Assembly: GCF_008831285.2 (NCBI RefSeq)
Contig: NC_045143.1
Location: forward strand, 18,813,655-18,877,654
Source of the DNA: Nymphaea colorata
Lineage: Eukaryota > Streptophyta > Magnoliopsida > Nymphaeales > Nymphaeaceae
Direction: 5' to 3'
DNA length: 64,000 bases
Shown: one piece after another, positions 1 through 12,524 of the stretch
Position numbering within the stretch: the first letter of the stretch is position 1
Layout: each line of letters begins with the position of its first letter
Made by a program: the position numbers and the translations under genes
Notes under the pieces: generated by a model
What the model was told of the DNA's origin: nothing
Databases searched by the model: none
Seen by the model: the letters and a program-made list of their open reading frames with translations, nothing else

Positions 1-2230
1 ACTGAGTGTAGGGAGCAGTGCATGCAGGACAGGCAAAAAGGAGGTAATACTACCGCTGATGGAAACAGAAGACAACCAAAGCAGGTGGGTGAAGGAGGTG
101 GTTTTGGTAGGTAGAGGGGGCAAAGGCGGGCTGGTACAAGGGTAAAAAGCAAGGAAAAGTCAAAGGAGGGAGACGACCTGACTGGGGGTGAAGCATGGAC
201 AGAGGCCAAAACAACCAAAGCAGCATACGAGGAAGGGTGAACAACAACAATAGCCTCTAGGGTGCAACCTTCAGACGACGGGAGCACAGGGACACACAAA
301 AAAGCAACAGGTGGGACCACCGGCGCACAAGGTGGCACAACGTCCAACGGGCGGGCAACCGACTGTGAAGGCACCAAAGACCAAATGTCGCCAAGAGCAG
401 ATGGAGTGGCTAGCAGCAACGGGCCATGGCATTCGGAGGTAGACGAGCGTGAACCTCCAACTCGCAAAAAAGAAAAAGGAAGGGGCAAGGAGCGTAACTC
501 AGGTAGCGCAGTAGAGAGCAGACAGGGCACCATCGAGGAGGCAAGGATGGCTCGAGCAGTGAGGGAAGCAAGGGCGGGAGCTGCAATGGTGGGAGCTTGC
601 CATGCAAGGAGAACTGGTGTGTCTGTCCACCTAGGCTGAAGACCCGTGGAACCTCAATCGAGAATGGCGAACCATGTGCGCTAAGAAAAGCAGGCCCAGG
701 CCAAGGAAGTCGGATAGAGCCAAAGAAAATAGAGCTAGCATCAGAGGTAGGCGACCGAGGAACAGCAGGCAGAGGAACCTGGACCCAGAAGGAGGAAGTG
801 GCCCGCCGCAAAGCCATGCCACCGACCGAACAGTCGCTGGTCATTCTGAGAAGCAAGGAAGCGGCAATGTGAACACGTGGTAGCCTGACGACCATTCAAG
901 GTAGTACACCTCTGACACCACCATTGACCCCATTTGACGCGGATAGAAGCAACTGACCGAAGTAGGTGACGAAGACTAGAAGCACGACGAGAAGAGGGGA
1001 CACACCAAGTTGAGGGGGTCGGTCGACCAATAGAGACCACCTTGAAGCACCTCGGCCGCAAGGAACAGTCACCCATCTGCAAGAGGACAAACTCATAGCG
1101 GGCAGGTAGAAGGAATGCCTGGAGAAGGCCGCGAGCATTATGTAGCTGAGGCAAGCCGATGAAAACACAATTGAAGATGGTAGACTGCCAATTGAAAGAG
1201 AAAACCAAAGCCTGATAGGCCCCCTCAGGCAAGCAAAGAAAACATACAGCAGCACAACAAAGCAAACAATTAAGGGGTAGGGCGTTACCCGGCCAGATAT
1301 TATAAAGACTGGGACCACCAACCCAAGCCCCGCACGGCGGCCGCAATGGCAGAGGAGGAGGGAGGGTGGCCATGTCACCAGACATGCATAGGCCCCCGGC
1401 CCTCTCTCAGGGCAAAGAACAGGAACAAGATGCCCATATAAGAAAAAGAGGCCGGTCAAAAGCAACGATGCCAAGAACACGTGTGTGTCCACCTACTGCC
1501 GAAGGCAGCTGCATCTGGATCCGCTCAAAGCTTAAGCTGAGCACGGCTCCGCGGGCTGGTGAGGCACAACTTAGAACAACGTGAGGGAAGGCACCGAAGG
1601 AGACCCAGAAGCAAGAGAAAGCCTCAAAAAAAAGCTCACCTCCAATCACTGCCAAGGCTGCAACAACTCATGATCATCACTACCTCACTACCACTGACAC
1701 TAACATCGCACAGTCATTGCTGTCCGGCTGCACCAGCATCCTCAATCCAACGGAAATGAAGGCATTTCATCAAACAGTTAACAAGCACACCCAAACAATA
1801 CCTATAGCCAAAGGATCTCAGGCTGTCAAAGCTGAAAAACTGCCGAACAGTGCCATAGCAATGCCACTGCTGAGCAAAATCTGTCAAAGCGGCAGACGCT
1901 GAACCTGCCCCGCAAGCGCTAACCGTGGCAGAGGGAGAAGGGCTCCACCGGAGGCCGGAACCGAAGAAAAAACTGATTCATCGACACCATCTCTCCGCCT
2001 GCATCCTGGTGCCAAGGGCTGACGATGAGGAAGGGGCGAAGACGAGAGAGAGAAGCAAAACGTGCAAAATGTCTGGGTCGGACGCCGTGGGGATGGTCAG
2101 AAGAGGCCACCGACCGCTGCGGCACCGTCCGAGCTTCACGCGGGAGGTGAAAGGACGCGAGGAGACGAGAGAGAGAGAGAGTGAGAGAGAGATTTCTTTT
2201 ATGTCGATGTAATGCAACCGTGGTGACGAG
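1..2230. other. GC-rich block of unknown origin
   Basis: This stretch is clearly richer in G+C than the AT-rich DNA after it. Several overlapping open frames of 60-214 codons exist on both strands, the longest on the minus strand at 741-1385 and 896-1492, but none shows a domain or motif I recognise. Read on the minus strand, the right end (about 2300 down to 2040) resembles a plant 5' leader: a CT-rich tract followed by GC-richer sequence. It could be the 5' part of a minus-strand gene, or a decayed retrotransposon continuing beyond the left edge. No function is assigned. Confidence 0.3.
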
Positions 2231-2316
2231 ACATTCTCTTTCAACGTCCCCTTAATAGGGTGGCTTGGATCAGCGTAATCAGTGTTGGAGCCACGCCTAG
2301 CTGGTGTAGGCAATAG

Positions 2317-2344
2317 CTATATATATGTATATATATATATATAT
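2317..2344. repeat. (TA)n microsatellite
   Basis: Short TA dinucleotide run with one TG interruption, at the edge between the GC-rich block and AT-rich DNA. Confidence 0.9.
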
Positions 2345-3670
2345 TGAGTAGATGTGAATTTTTGCATGACAATGTTTCTAGCTCGGCCAAGGTGTAACCT
2401 CTCTACAGGCCGTTTGTGGTGAACAAAATTTGTTGGTTTTTTTTTTATATATTTTGTTCCCCACTTGGCCTAGGGGACCCTCTTTCCCTGTGGGTTGCAT
2501 CGAAAATAAGCCGGCAACCTTGGGCAATATCATTTTGATATAAGTGCAATAGAGAGCATAATTGTATTCGTCATGGCTTAGCCAGGACTATGCATTCTCT
2601 TGACGAGGGATGGAATTTCTGACTGATAACTAGCATGGTTTCTAGACGTCCCCATAATGATAATAATTATAATTATAATAATAACAGTAGTAACAAGTAT
2701 GTTATTCAACGGGGGTTTATCTAACTTCCGCTTCTTTATATAAAAATGTGGCACCAAAGAAGTTAAAGCATTAGATGATGAAAAAAGAAAAAAAAGATCA
2801 AGGATGATTATGAAAAGCTCCTGTGTCACGTGCTCATTTAAATGGATAACGTATGGATGGCCATTCATATTGATTAAGGATTAAGACTCATGCTCCAACT
2901 TAATCAAACTCATCACTTCAAAAAGTTTAATTTTCTTTCTTGCTTATAATATGTCAAACTGAAAGAAGAAAAAATAAGATATATATATATATATATATAT
3001 ATATTCTCTTGCTTTGGCTGATGCATGTAATAGTTTATTATTAGCCAGTGGACATTAATGATAAACCATTCTATGTAATTGGTGACGACAGCACACGCTA
3101 CAAATGTTGGCCAAGCTTTTAGAGTGATGTATGCATGCATGCATCGACTGAGCATTTCAGTCTTGCAGACCTGATCAAGACTGTTATTTTAGCAAGAGTT
3201 GTAGCTGACACTAAGCAAAATACATAACAAATTAGGAGGTCTTGCTTTGAAATTCCACAAGTCGCATCTATAGCTTGATTAAGTCAATCACCAAACAACT
3301 AAATCGACCAACTCTAAGATGAACTGTCATTTTGGGCTCAACGTTCTTCCGCTGGCTTTGCTGCGGCAAGTTGGATATTAGTTGTGCTTTATATATGCAA
3401 ATCTGTTGCCTCGACTTAGATCGAACCTTCCAAGTTCTGACAAGTTTTCTCCACATATACTGTGTTTCAGACATGGGAATTTGGCATCATTGTTTATCCT
3501 TTTGGCCTTGTATGTAAAGTATAAGATTCTCATATACCAAACTTAAGGTAAATCATCTAAGCCGTTAATTCTAAGGAGATCAAATGGTGGAGATTAAATT
3601 GAAAATTTATAAATCAGTCTGTTCTATCAAGATACAGAAGTACCCAACAAATAAGGCAAGTGATTTGTTT
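2345..3670. other. Gene-free AT-rich stretch
   Basis: No coding frame, RNA gene or transposon end could be supported here. The only structured piece is a (TA)n run at 2979-3004. Confidence 0.5.
2979..3004. repeat. (TA)n microsatellite
   Basis: Perfect TA dinucleotide run of about 13 units. Confidence 0.9.
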
Positions 3671-3674
3671 AAGG

Positions 3675-4135
<461 letters not shown>

Positions 4136-4564
4136 GTTTAATTGCTAATGTTTGTAGTTTTTAGTGATGAAATACACTTTCTGTGATGATAATGACAAAG
4201 AATAAAAAAAATTATCCAACAACAGAGTCTATGGAGGGACAATTTCATCCCAGAAACTCAACTACATTAACTAGTCTTGACTGTTTCAAATTTGTTATAA
4301 GGGTCAAATAATTTTGTTTTAATTATAAGATAGTTAAAAAACTTAGGCTAGGTCATGACCCTACTGGCACCAGGCCCCTGTGCATGTGATCATATAAATT
4401 AAGATTGCATATTGGTTTGTAATGGTAAAATGGGATGTCAAAGAAATTTTCCAGTTAGAGTCACAAAAAGGTTATGTGTAAGCAAATGGTGATATTTGTT
4501 AGGAAAAGGTAGATCAGAAGATGGTCGCCAGTAGAAAATTGGACACACATCCTCCATTTTAAGT

Positions 4565-4737
4565 AGCATTAAGGTGTTGTTTAACAACAATAACAGTTTG
4601 TTGTTGTTCCATGAGTTTGCCTTAAAAGGTTGGGTTAGATTTACAAGACACTAGATTACAATGTATCATACCTCAATCTTATTCTTTGGGACAGATTCAC
4701 AAAATAATAACAAACTGTTCCTGTTGCCAAACAGTCA
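4565..4737. mobile_element. Small fold-back (MITE-like) element
   Basis: The left part (from 'ttaaggtgttgtttaac' through 'ttccatgagtttgcc') is matched in reverse complement by the right part ending near 'ctgttgccaaacag'. The arms are about 55-60 bp, leaving a short centre with no coding capacity. A related arm sequence ('ttccatgagtctgccc') occurs in the larger fold-back element at 15614-16193 and alone near 60464-60500, so it is a dispersed family. No target duplication was confirmed. Confidence 0.5.
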
Positions 4738-4994
4738 GAACCGCACCAATAAGTCATCAAATAGTCATTCCCTAAGAAGGGAAGTTATATATGGAAATCA
4801 GAGGTTTTTTTTCAAGGGAGGACATTCTGTAATTTTCAAAACCTCTATTGGGGCCAAATGAAAATTTTAGAATGTTTAACAATGAAATTTTAATTATCCA
4901 AATTGAGGGGGTTGGACGAGGGAATTATGAATTTTTTTTTTTAAAAAAAAAGGGAAAAGAATGTGGGTGCCGTAGGCTCCACCTGTTCACAATG

Positions 4995-5223
4995 TGAGTA
5001 AAGAGACAATCTTCCCGTAGTCATTTTCACAGGGCATCAGTAAAATGACAATATTCTCTACGTTGAACCCTGGACTGCCAGTAACTCTCAGAGAACGAAC
5101 GTTAGTAAAGATCAGCAATCTTCTCTGACGTTCCGTCTCTGACGTTCCGAGACTGAACGTCAGTAATTCTGGCCTTGTGAACACCTGCTTTCCCACGTCA
5201 GTAAATAGTGTTTTTTTATAGTG
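4995..5223 (-). mobile_element. Terminal fragment of a CACTA-type DNA transposon
   Basis: Read on the minus strand the segment begins CACTATAAAAAAACAC at 5223, the form of a CACTA (En/Spm) terminus. It continues with repeated short units of the type ACTGACGT / AACGTCAG, typical of CACTA subterminal repeats. The transposase and the other end are not in view, so this is a truncated end or a short deletion derivative. Confidence 0.6.
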
Positions 5224-5324
5224 TTAGCTAGAAGTTCCACCACGTAAATTATTTAGTAACAAATTTCACGGGTAATTTATTGGGAATGTGTGGAATATTT
5301 TTGAGAACTGTCAAATCGTTACCC

Positions 5325-5500
5325 AAATTTTTTATTCTACTTTCGGAAAGCCATTTCTTGATTTTGTGGCTCTACCTCAGCCTGTCAGCCATGCTCGGCT
5401 TTCACAAGAGCAGGTACTTCTCAGATTTGAACCAGCGACGGACTGTCTAACAGCCATTGACCCAACCAAGTAACTTCTTCCCATGTTCCTCTGGACGACA
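5325..5500 (-). repeat. Possible tRNA-derived SINE
   Basis: The minus strand carries GGTTCAAATCT, close to the RNA polymerase III B-box consensus, about 35 bp downstream of an A-box-like stretch (TTGGTTGGGTCAATGG). A body follows, ending in an A-rich tail towards 5325. This fits a tRNA-headed SINE, but no target duplication was confirmed and a functional tRNA is excluded because the cloverleaf does not close. Confidence 0.35.
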
Positions 5501-6757
5501 TTTTGTGGCAAAGCCCGTGAATATCCGTGGATGGTGAAAGGAATGAAGGAGATGTAAAAAGAAGGGTTTGGGGGCGTCATCCATTTGAGTGGTCAGGAAA
5601 ACAGAAAAGAGGATAAGGAAGAGTTAGGGGTATGGCAGTAATTTCCACTCAAGGGACCCCATCCCCATTTTTCATTTGCAAATATGACCGACTTTGTACA
5701 TGAATATTTGAAATTAAAACCACTAGGTCGAATATTTCCATGTGGCTTTTTTTCCTTCTCTTTTCCTTAGCTGACAAGAGCTCCTCCATTTGAACGGTTT
5801 GTAACATGCAAGTTTTAGCTCCATGAATATAGTAAAATTTCTTATATTATTTTTTAAACTTTTCTTTGTTTATTTTTTTATTTTAAAAAAAAAAAGTTTT
5901 AGAGTAATTTAACCATGTTGTTTAGCAAAAATGATTGGGATCACGACATTGATGAAGATTGAAGACCTTCAAGTCAATGGGGAGTCGAGAGTTTAAATGC
6001 CTCCGACGTATCCCCCATCTAAATTTGGTAGATGATCATCCTAAAGTCTAAACCGTATGCATCTTTCCAAGAAAATACAGTCGCGCTCTTTTAAAAAAAT
6101 TAAAACTAAAAGTGATCTGCTGAGCGTTTTCTTGTTGCGATTTGTTGGCATCTTTGAAAATGATATAATATTGTATGTTTCTAAAAGCTACCATCTAACT
6201 TACTAAAAAATGTTTTTAACCGATTCATTTTCCAGGTCCTATGGTTTCTTTTCTTTTTGTTTTTTGGGGGTATTAAAAACTTTAATATCAAAAACCTACA
6301 CGGAAAGAGGCGAATTGCGAAAGGAAATCGTAGAGAAAAAACAAAAAAGAAGACGATGAATTTTATTATATGTTTTAAATTTTGTCACTATGCTCAAAGG
6401 CAGCCCAACTGATCTCGATCTCCGAATTCTGAGAAACACAAAAATTTTCTGACCATTTTCTAGAATGTTGGCAGTTACACGAAATACTTCCTCTCGATTT
6501 TTCACACCTAACACCCAACGTCCCCCACGAACACCAACGGGTCGTACACGAAGAGGGGCATCGCCCCGTCATTTTATCAACAAACAGAGGCTAAAACCGA
6601 CCACCAGATTACAAAAAGAAAAAGGAAAAAAGAAAAGTGCAGCAGGAAACAGCTTTTCCTGTTGGCAAATGGAGGGAACAGGAAAAGAAGAAAAAGATTT
6701 AAAAGAAGGAAAAAGAAGAATAAGACAAAAATACCCTTGCAAATTCACACTATCTAC
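5501..6757. other. Intergenic region downstream of the DUF761 gene
   Basis: AT-rich, no supported coding frame. It includes the 3' flank of the minus-strand gene ending at 6758. No poly(A) signal could be assigned with confidence. Confidence 0.5.
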
Positions 6758-7411
6758 CTAGACGCCCCTGGCGAGCATCTCCTGAAACCTCCTGTAAGAC
6801 TCCTGCTTCTCGAGCCGGAATCGCTCGTGGAAGCTTGCGATAAACACGTCGGCCATTCGGTCGATCTCTTCCACTGCCTCCGTGTTTCCGGCTGCTGGCT
6901 TACCTGCCGCCGCTGCTTTGCACCCGGCGGCCGGAGCGTCGGGCTCGTCCTCCTCGGCTTCGAAGTCGTCGGTCGGAGGGAAGACGGAGTTCCAGCTGGA
7001 GTCGTAGTAGAAGAGAGCGTCGTCGGCCTTCTGGAAGCCTCCGTCCACGACGGTGATGGGCATCACGTGAGCGGAGGGCCAGTAGGCGCGTGAGTAGAGA
7101 GCCATCCGCGCCAACGCCTCCGCCTCCTGCTGCTGTCGCCGCCTCTTCTTCCGCAGGTGGCTAACCAGGAGGAGGTGCTCGATGAAGGACTTGGCCTTGG
7201 AGGCCGCGCGGACGAGTCGCCCCACGTGCTTTAGAGTCCAAACTTGGCGAGCTGCTCCCCGGAGGGAGCTGACCAACGGCTGCTGCTTCGCCTTCGTCAT
7301 CAGCAACATTTCTCCAGTAAGTGCCCGCAATGCCTCTTCTTCTTCTTCTTTCCTCTCGATCTCTCTCTCGCAGAGACTGCGGAGACCAGCGCTCTCCATG
7401 GCTGCTTCCAT
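6758..7411 (-). CDS. DUF761 domain protein
   Basis: Uninterrupted single-exon frame of 217 codons, ATG at 7411 and TAG at 6758-6760. A second in-frame ATG lies four codons in. The C-terminal residues 181-217 (EEIDRMADVFIASF through MLARGV) match the plant DUF761 motif: a conserved Asp, FI..F...(L/F)RL, and a final Q.S..R..(E/R)ML.RG. The middle has a basic patch (RKKRRR, about 87-92) and an acidic/Ala-rich linker (about 151-180). No signal peptide or strong membrane span is seen. Members of this plant family are mostly uncharacterised, and some respond to stress or were first found in cotton fibre. GC-rich codon use contrasts with the AT-rich flanks, as is common for plant single-exon genes. 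The coding call is firm; the biochemical role is unknown. Confidence 0.85.
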   Translation of the reverse strand: MEAAMESAGLRSLCEREIERKEEEEEALRALTGEMLLMTKAKQQPLVSSLRGAARQVWTLKHVGRLVRAASKAKSFIEHLLLVSHLRKKRRRQQQEAEALARMALYSRAYWPSAHVMPITVVDGGFQKADDALFYYDSSWNSVFPPTDDFEAEEDEPDAPAAGCKAAAAGKPAAGNTEAVEEIDRMADVFIASFHERFRLEKQESYRRFQEMLARGV

Positions 7412-9309
7412 TTTATGGTCGCGAAGGTAGTAAACTGCCGCGCACTTTTCTGTATATTACAAGTTTGCCATCCTTCTGTTTCGTCCGTAGCCTGGTTAGG
7501 TTACAGTTGAGCTGTGTCAGAGCCACGAAGACAGGGTCTCCGCATGTAAGCCAGTGGGCCGGGTCGGGTTTGGATCTCGCTTAATTGGAGTAAACCAATA
7601 CAGTGATTCGTATTCAAATAAGATCTGCCCTTTACCACATTTGAATTATCGAATGTTAACATATTTAGATTCAAATTGGATTCGAATAAGACTAAAAAAA
7701 ATTCATACTATACTTGAATTCGATTTTTAAATTCACAATCCAAATCTGATCCAGATCTGACTTTTATTTTTAGAAATGAAATCTGACTTTTACTTGCACA
7801 ACAAAATATGAACCTCATTATGATATGCACGGAACTAACTTTCAAAGTGTATGAAAATTAAATATGAGATATTTATTTAAATAGCCAAATCTTAATCTGA
7901 ATCCAATCAGATGAAACTTTTATTTTTTTTTCATATATGGCTTTCTTGAAGCAGTTTGATAAGATATCTGTCCATTAACATCCCTAAATGCTACCAACTC
8001 AAATACATACTCGTATCATATGTTATAATCAATTAGGATTTGGATATGGATCTATTTTGTCAACTTGTCTCAAATGATTCAAATTTAAATTTGTGTATCT
8101 CCAAGATTCTATAGCATATCTCCCTGGCTAAATGCATTTGAACTCTATGAAGCATGAAACACAATTAGATTCAGAGACAACAGCATGCGTTGGATCCAGC
8201 AATTAAATTGGATTTGGTATAGGACCTTTTAAGGTGTGGAAGGGTTAAATGGGCTGCATTTCGATATCAACCTCCTTTGGCATTTGGCATATGGATACGA
8301 ATTTAGGGTGGTCGGGCACCCAATGGCCTAGTCATGGGACCTAAATTTGGGCGCTTGGCCTGTTAATAAGTTATTGATCTCGGTCATCCAAATATTTTTT
8401 ATTTAAAAAGTATATATTTTATGGTAATTAATTATAATTATAAGTTACACATATATATATATATATATCCAAAAGTAGATGCGGATCATTTATGAAGTTC
8501 AATCAATTGGGGAAGAGTAAGAAAAGTTTTCGTACCAGAACTTAAACAACTAATCAACAAATCAAAACTCAAACAACCCGAAACAACTCTGACAAGTACA
8601 AATATCATTCTCTGATATTTTAAATATCTTTTACAGATGATATTATTCATAAAAAACCAAAAAGAAAAGAAAATAACCAGTGAGTATATGGGATTTTTTT
8701 TATAAAGAAAAAAAAAAAGTTAAAAAGAAAGCTGGGTCAGGTCACATGTCGGGAGAGAGTACCATTATATTATTGCCACATAACAGGAGTGAACTCAAAA
8801 AACGAAGAAACAAAGCAGCAACGAAGGGCAGACGGACGGCCCCACGGCAGCGGCGATGGCCGAGGAGCACTGCGTCAAGAGACAGGTGGGGGCCGTACGC
8901 CATGGCAGATGGGGGTTCTGTCCAAAGACAAAGGTTGTTGGTTTCCCTCCCTGACACTTGCACTGTCAGAGCAGGTGGAAGAGGCTAAGGGAGTTTGCAG
9001 AATCTAGAACCCCAATAAGCCTGAAACCAATCACCATTAAAATTGAAAAAGCGAAAGGTATGAAGGAGAAGGGAGGAGGTGACAGTGCGCCACTGTGCCC
9101 CCACAGCCCCAAACTTTAGCTTCTACAGAGGGACAAGGTGTGTGTTCAATCACAGTCAACAAGATGGGGAGGGGAGAGAGAGAGAGCATCTCTTTTCTTT
9201 TGTCTCCTTTGCCTTTTCTTCCTCTTGCTCTTCCTTTGTCTTTTATTTTTTGCATCGAGTACAGACTCTCGTTTCAAAGTATTTCAGAAATTTAAGTTAG
9301 CTATTCTAA
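7412..9309. other. Intergenic region upstream of the DUF761 gene
   Basis: The part next to 7411 should contain the promoter of the minus-strand DUF761 gene, but no clear TATA box was identified. A (TA)n run lies at 8449-8468. A GC-richer island at about 8750-9000 has short open frames (one begins at the ATG near 8856) without any recognisable domain. A GA-rich then T-rich tract lies at 9165-9260. None supports a gene call. Confidence 0.45.
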
Positions 9310-9477
9310 CTTACGGGTAGAATTATGAATTTTTTATTTGAAAGAAGGACCAATTATAATTTTAAAATTTTGAAAGCAGCCAAAATATATTTTTCAAAAT
9401 TTTCACATAAACTAAATTAAAGTTTATATATACGAAGAGAGCCATGACTCCTGGGGGCCTACTTGGCTCCCCCCTTA
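9310..9477. mobile_element. Decayed AT-rich hAT-type MITE
   Basis: This segment shares its body with the better preserved copy at 13883-14075: runs such as 'ccaattataatttt' and 'caaaattttcacataaa', with a right end resembling 'ttggctcccccc'. The family end CAGGGGYGGRGCCAG is degraded on the left. No target duplication is recognisable. Confidence 0.45.
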
Positions 9478-10264
9478 TAACGTCAATTCAATACTTGGAT
9501 ATCTTAGGAACTAGGACACCAGGTAGCAGTATTTCCAAGAAATAATTGGTTGACCAATCATTGTCGTTCAAAATTTAAATAAAAGCATAAACCAATACCA
9601 TGATGTAGAGTGCGTCCACACCAGTCACAAACCTGGTTTAAACCAGGTCCCACATCAGGATCCAAATGCTTCTTTAGGCCTCCATTTATAGGTGATTTAT
9701 TTTTCATTGAGGAGAATTGATGATTAATTGGGGTACCTTCCTCCTTTTTCTTTCTTTCTTTTTTCTTTATACACATTTTTCTTCGTTAATTTATCATTCT
9801 TTAGTATGATCATGAGAGATTTAGGGCAAATGCCTCAAACTCTGCATCGGACCATGTCGTATTCCAAGTTAGAGTCGAGCGTGGTCTTGATTCGAACTTC
9901 AATATTCCACAAATGTTAATGCACTTCTAGTACGGTCTAATATAAGATTTCTAGTGTATGTCAGCTAGCATGCGTGCTAGTACTTGAGCTAATGACCTAC
10001 CACTGACTTGAAAAAGGAATCATAAATCTTCAAGTAAGTGAGTTCAAGCACATACAGACACGATTTCAAAAGTTTTCTATATGGGAACTATTTCTTTTGC
10101 CGTCCCCACTTCCCAGAGATAAAGTGTTTATTGTCATGTTCTTGGATTGTGTAGGAAGCACTTCAGACTGACCATATAGATGTAGGATGCGGATGAAGCT
10201 TAGAGAGATTCACCTAATTAACTTGTATTAATCCACGTTATGCTTGACTTGGTCCCTTCAACAT
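9478..10264. other. Gene-free stretch
   Basis: AT-rich intergenic DNA. Small frames around 9558-9919 are simple-sequence derived or have no recognisable motif. Confidence 0.45.
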
Positions 10265-10404
10265 GTATACCTAAAACTGAGGGGTCGGGGCCGTGAAAAT
10301 AGTCTCGGGCTGGCTTGGGCGTCCAAATCGGGCCAAGCTGGCTCCCAAATAAAATTTGTATATTAATTTTAATTAGTTTATATATTTTCTCAATAAAAAT
10401 ATAC

Positions 10405-10489
<85 letters not shown>

Positions 10490-10556
10490 AACCAGGCCGA
10501 GCCCAGCTTGGCCGAGACAGCCAAAATGGGACTTCGAATCCAATGCCCACCCCTAT
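10265..10556. mobile_element. Non-autonomous hAT-like element interrupted by a (TA)n tract
   Basis: GC-rich flanks on both sides of the microsatellite are partly complementary: 'gggccaagctgg' on the left and 'ccagcttggcc' on the right. The right edge ends 'aatgcccacccct', a form typical of plant hAT termini (AGGGGTGGGCATT in the other direction). The left edge near 'gaggggtcggggcc' is less well conserved and no 8-bp target duplication was found. The (TA)n expansion occupies 10407-10487. Confidence 0.45.
10407..10487. repeat. Long (TA)n microsatellite
   Basis: About 40 perfect TA units in the centre of a hAT-like element. Confidence 0.95.
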
Positions 10557-12524
10557 GTAGATCTTGAAAGTGACTTATTAAATCTACTGGCCGCCCCAAT
10601 GCATACATCCACGACACACAGCCAGCACATGATCATGGAGAACGCTTTAGCTTTTTCAACAAGGGTAAGATTCTCACAACAAAGAGTCAGTGCACCACAT
10701 CCAGCTTTGGTTTTCGATACTTGGAAGAGGAAAAGCAACAACTGAAAGTGGCGCGAGAGGTTTGCGCTTGCTTTTCCTTGCAATTTCTTGCCACATGCAT
10801 TCCCCAAGTCATCACCAGTGGCTGTCAGTAAATCGGATTTGAAGCGCTGGATCGAAATTCAACCCGCCCATGCACTTTCTTTTAAACTATAGCGTGGATC
10901 TGGATCACGCGCGGGATCTTAATTGTAATAAAATCTGCCTCATCACACAGATCTCGTGTATTAATCGAAAAAGATGCGACAAGTACACCAAAAATGAGTC
11001 AGCCATATAAAACAACAATAAGATGCATTTTGTATATAAAAAAAAACATCAGAATACAAAAAACACGTTTTCTAGTATTTTTTTAATAATTTCTCATTTA
11101 TGTTTATATATTTTTTAGGATTTTTTACAAAGTTTAAATTATTTTAAGATTTACCAAGGTTTTCCAGATATATACAACTTTGCCGCGTGATACTCGTAAA
11201 CAATGTAATGTGACAGTAGCTAAATTGGATATTAATAATATGTCTGATCCAAAGATTGGTTACCATAAAATTTCAACAAGCACACCTCCATTTCCCTCCA
11301 TCAAAGGGTTGGAATCTATTCCATTGTGGGATCCAAACTTTATTTTCTTTTCGTGTTCAACGGCCAAAAGCAACGCTGCCGTGCACTGATTTAGGAAAAA
11401 GGATAACGATGGGATAATGGCCGAACTGAGCCTACCATGGGTAGCCAGTTCCTTGCCATGGAAGGGCAACCTATGGTTTCACCCTGCTTTGTGATGGGTG
11501 TGCCCTTTGTCAGGGCTCGTTGTTGGCCTTTATGCATGCAAGGCCCTTCAGACTAGTCCAATCGAATCGGCCAGTTTCACTTTCATGAAGAAAAAAATCC
11601 ATGCATGCTATGTGATCGGTAGACTTCGTAGAGGCCTCGATTTGTGCTTGAGCCTGCTGCATGGACCCTGAGCTGCATGAGTGGAGCCAGGAATTCTTTG
11701 GCTAAACTACAGTTTCAAAATTTTAACAGGAGCCAAAATAGAAATTTTCAAATTTTTGCCCCTTCGCCCGTGCTGGGTCCGATCCGCAAAGTCCAAAGGG
11801 GCACGTTTACGTGTAAGTAGTCATGTTCTTCAACTACTGGCTGGGATAGTTGGCTTTTAAATTTCTGACTCTACTACTGACTCATCAAACCTACCCACAT
11901 TCAGGCTGTAGCCAATGTTTGGGGCCAAACATATGCCCTCAATCCTGGACACAATAAGAAAATGACTTTATTTAACTATTTTGTCTTCATGACATGGGCA
12001 CTGTTCTTTATCTTTGTAGGGTTATTTTGCAATTTCGAGCACTTGAAAATATTCACGTATTTGATTTAGGAACGCATAACCAGCTTGCCCACACCAACGC
12101 CACAAAAGCTCTTTATTCTCATACTGATGCTAACTTTGTTTACATATAGCATCCCCATTAAAGTGTAAGGATTTTCTAATTAAGGGTCCTGATCAGCTAA
12201 AAATTTTTAGTTCTGCCACTCGCTTCGACTTACGCCCTGCCCTGTATATCACATTTGATAATTAAGCATCTGCAGTAGTCCAACTAAGTAAATTAGTAAC
12301 AAGCTTTGGAACGCAAAGTTCTATATGAAAGCTCGGTCAAGTACTCATGAAAGTGCGGTATATATATATATATATATAAGTTGGATGAAGATAATACCTG
12401 AAAAAGAAAAATATTAATTAACGATCTAACTACATATATATGCCAAACTAGTTAGAAAAACAGGTAGGAAAATGAAATATATGGGTTTTTTAAACTTGAG
12501 AATCAAGCCAATTTATGGATAGAA
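10557..12524. other. Gene-poor region with MITE scraps
   Basis: No gene could be supported. At about 11677-11763 there is a partial copy of the AT-rich hAT-type MITE family ('gagtggagccaggaattc' then 'gtttcaaaattttaacagg'). A (TA)n run lies at 12358-12378. The rest is unassigned. Confidence 0.45.

Noticed and set aside
741-1492. Two overlapping minus-strand frames of 214 and 198 codons
   Set aside because: They occupy the same DNA in different frames, are rich in Leu/Cys/Ser as expected from purine-rich opposite-strand DNA, and show no domain. They are not called as genes.
5383-5475. Possible tRNA gene
   Set aside because: A- and B-box-like words are present but acceptor and anticodon stems do not pair. 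It is better explained as a SINE head.
8680-9007. Possible first exon starting at the ATG near 8856
   Set aside because: It lies in a GC-rich island but gives only a short unrecognised peptide, without a convincing downstream exon.
10218-10617. Open frames with long Ile-Tyr repeats
   Set aside because: They are translations of a (TA)n microsatellite. The same artefact appears at 17439-17515 and 34092-34184.
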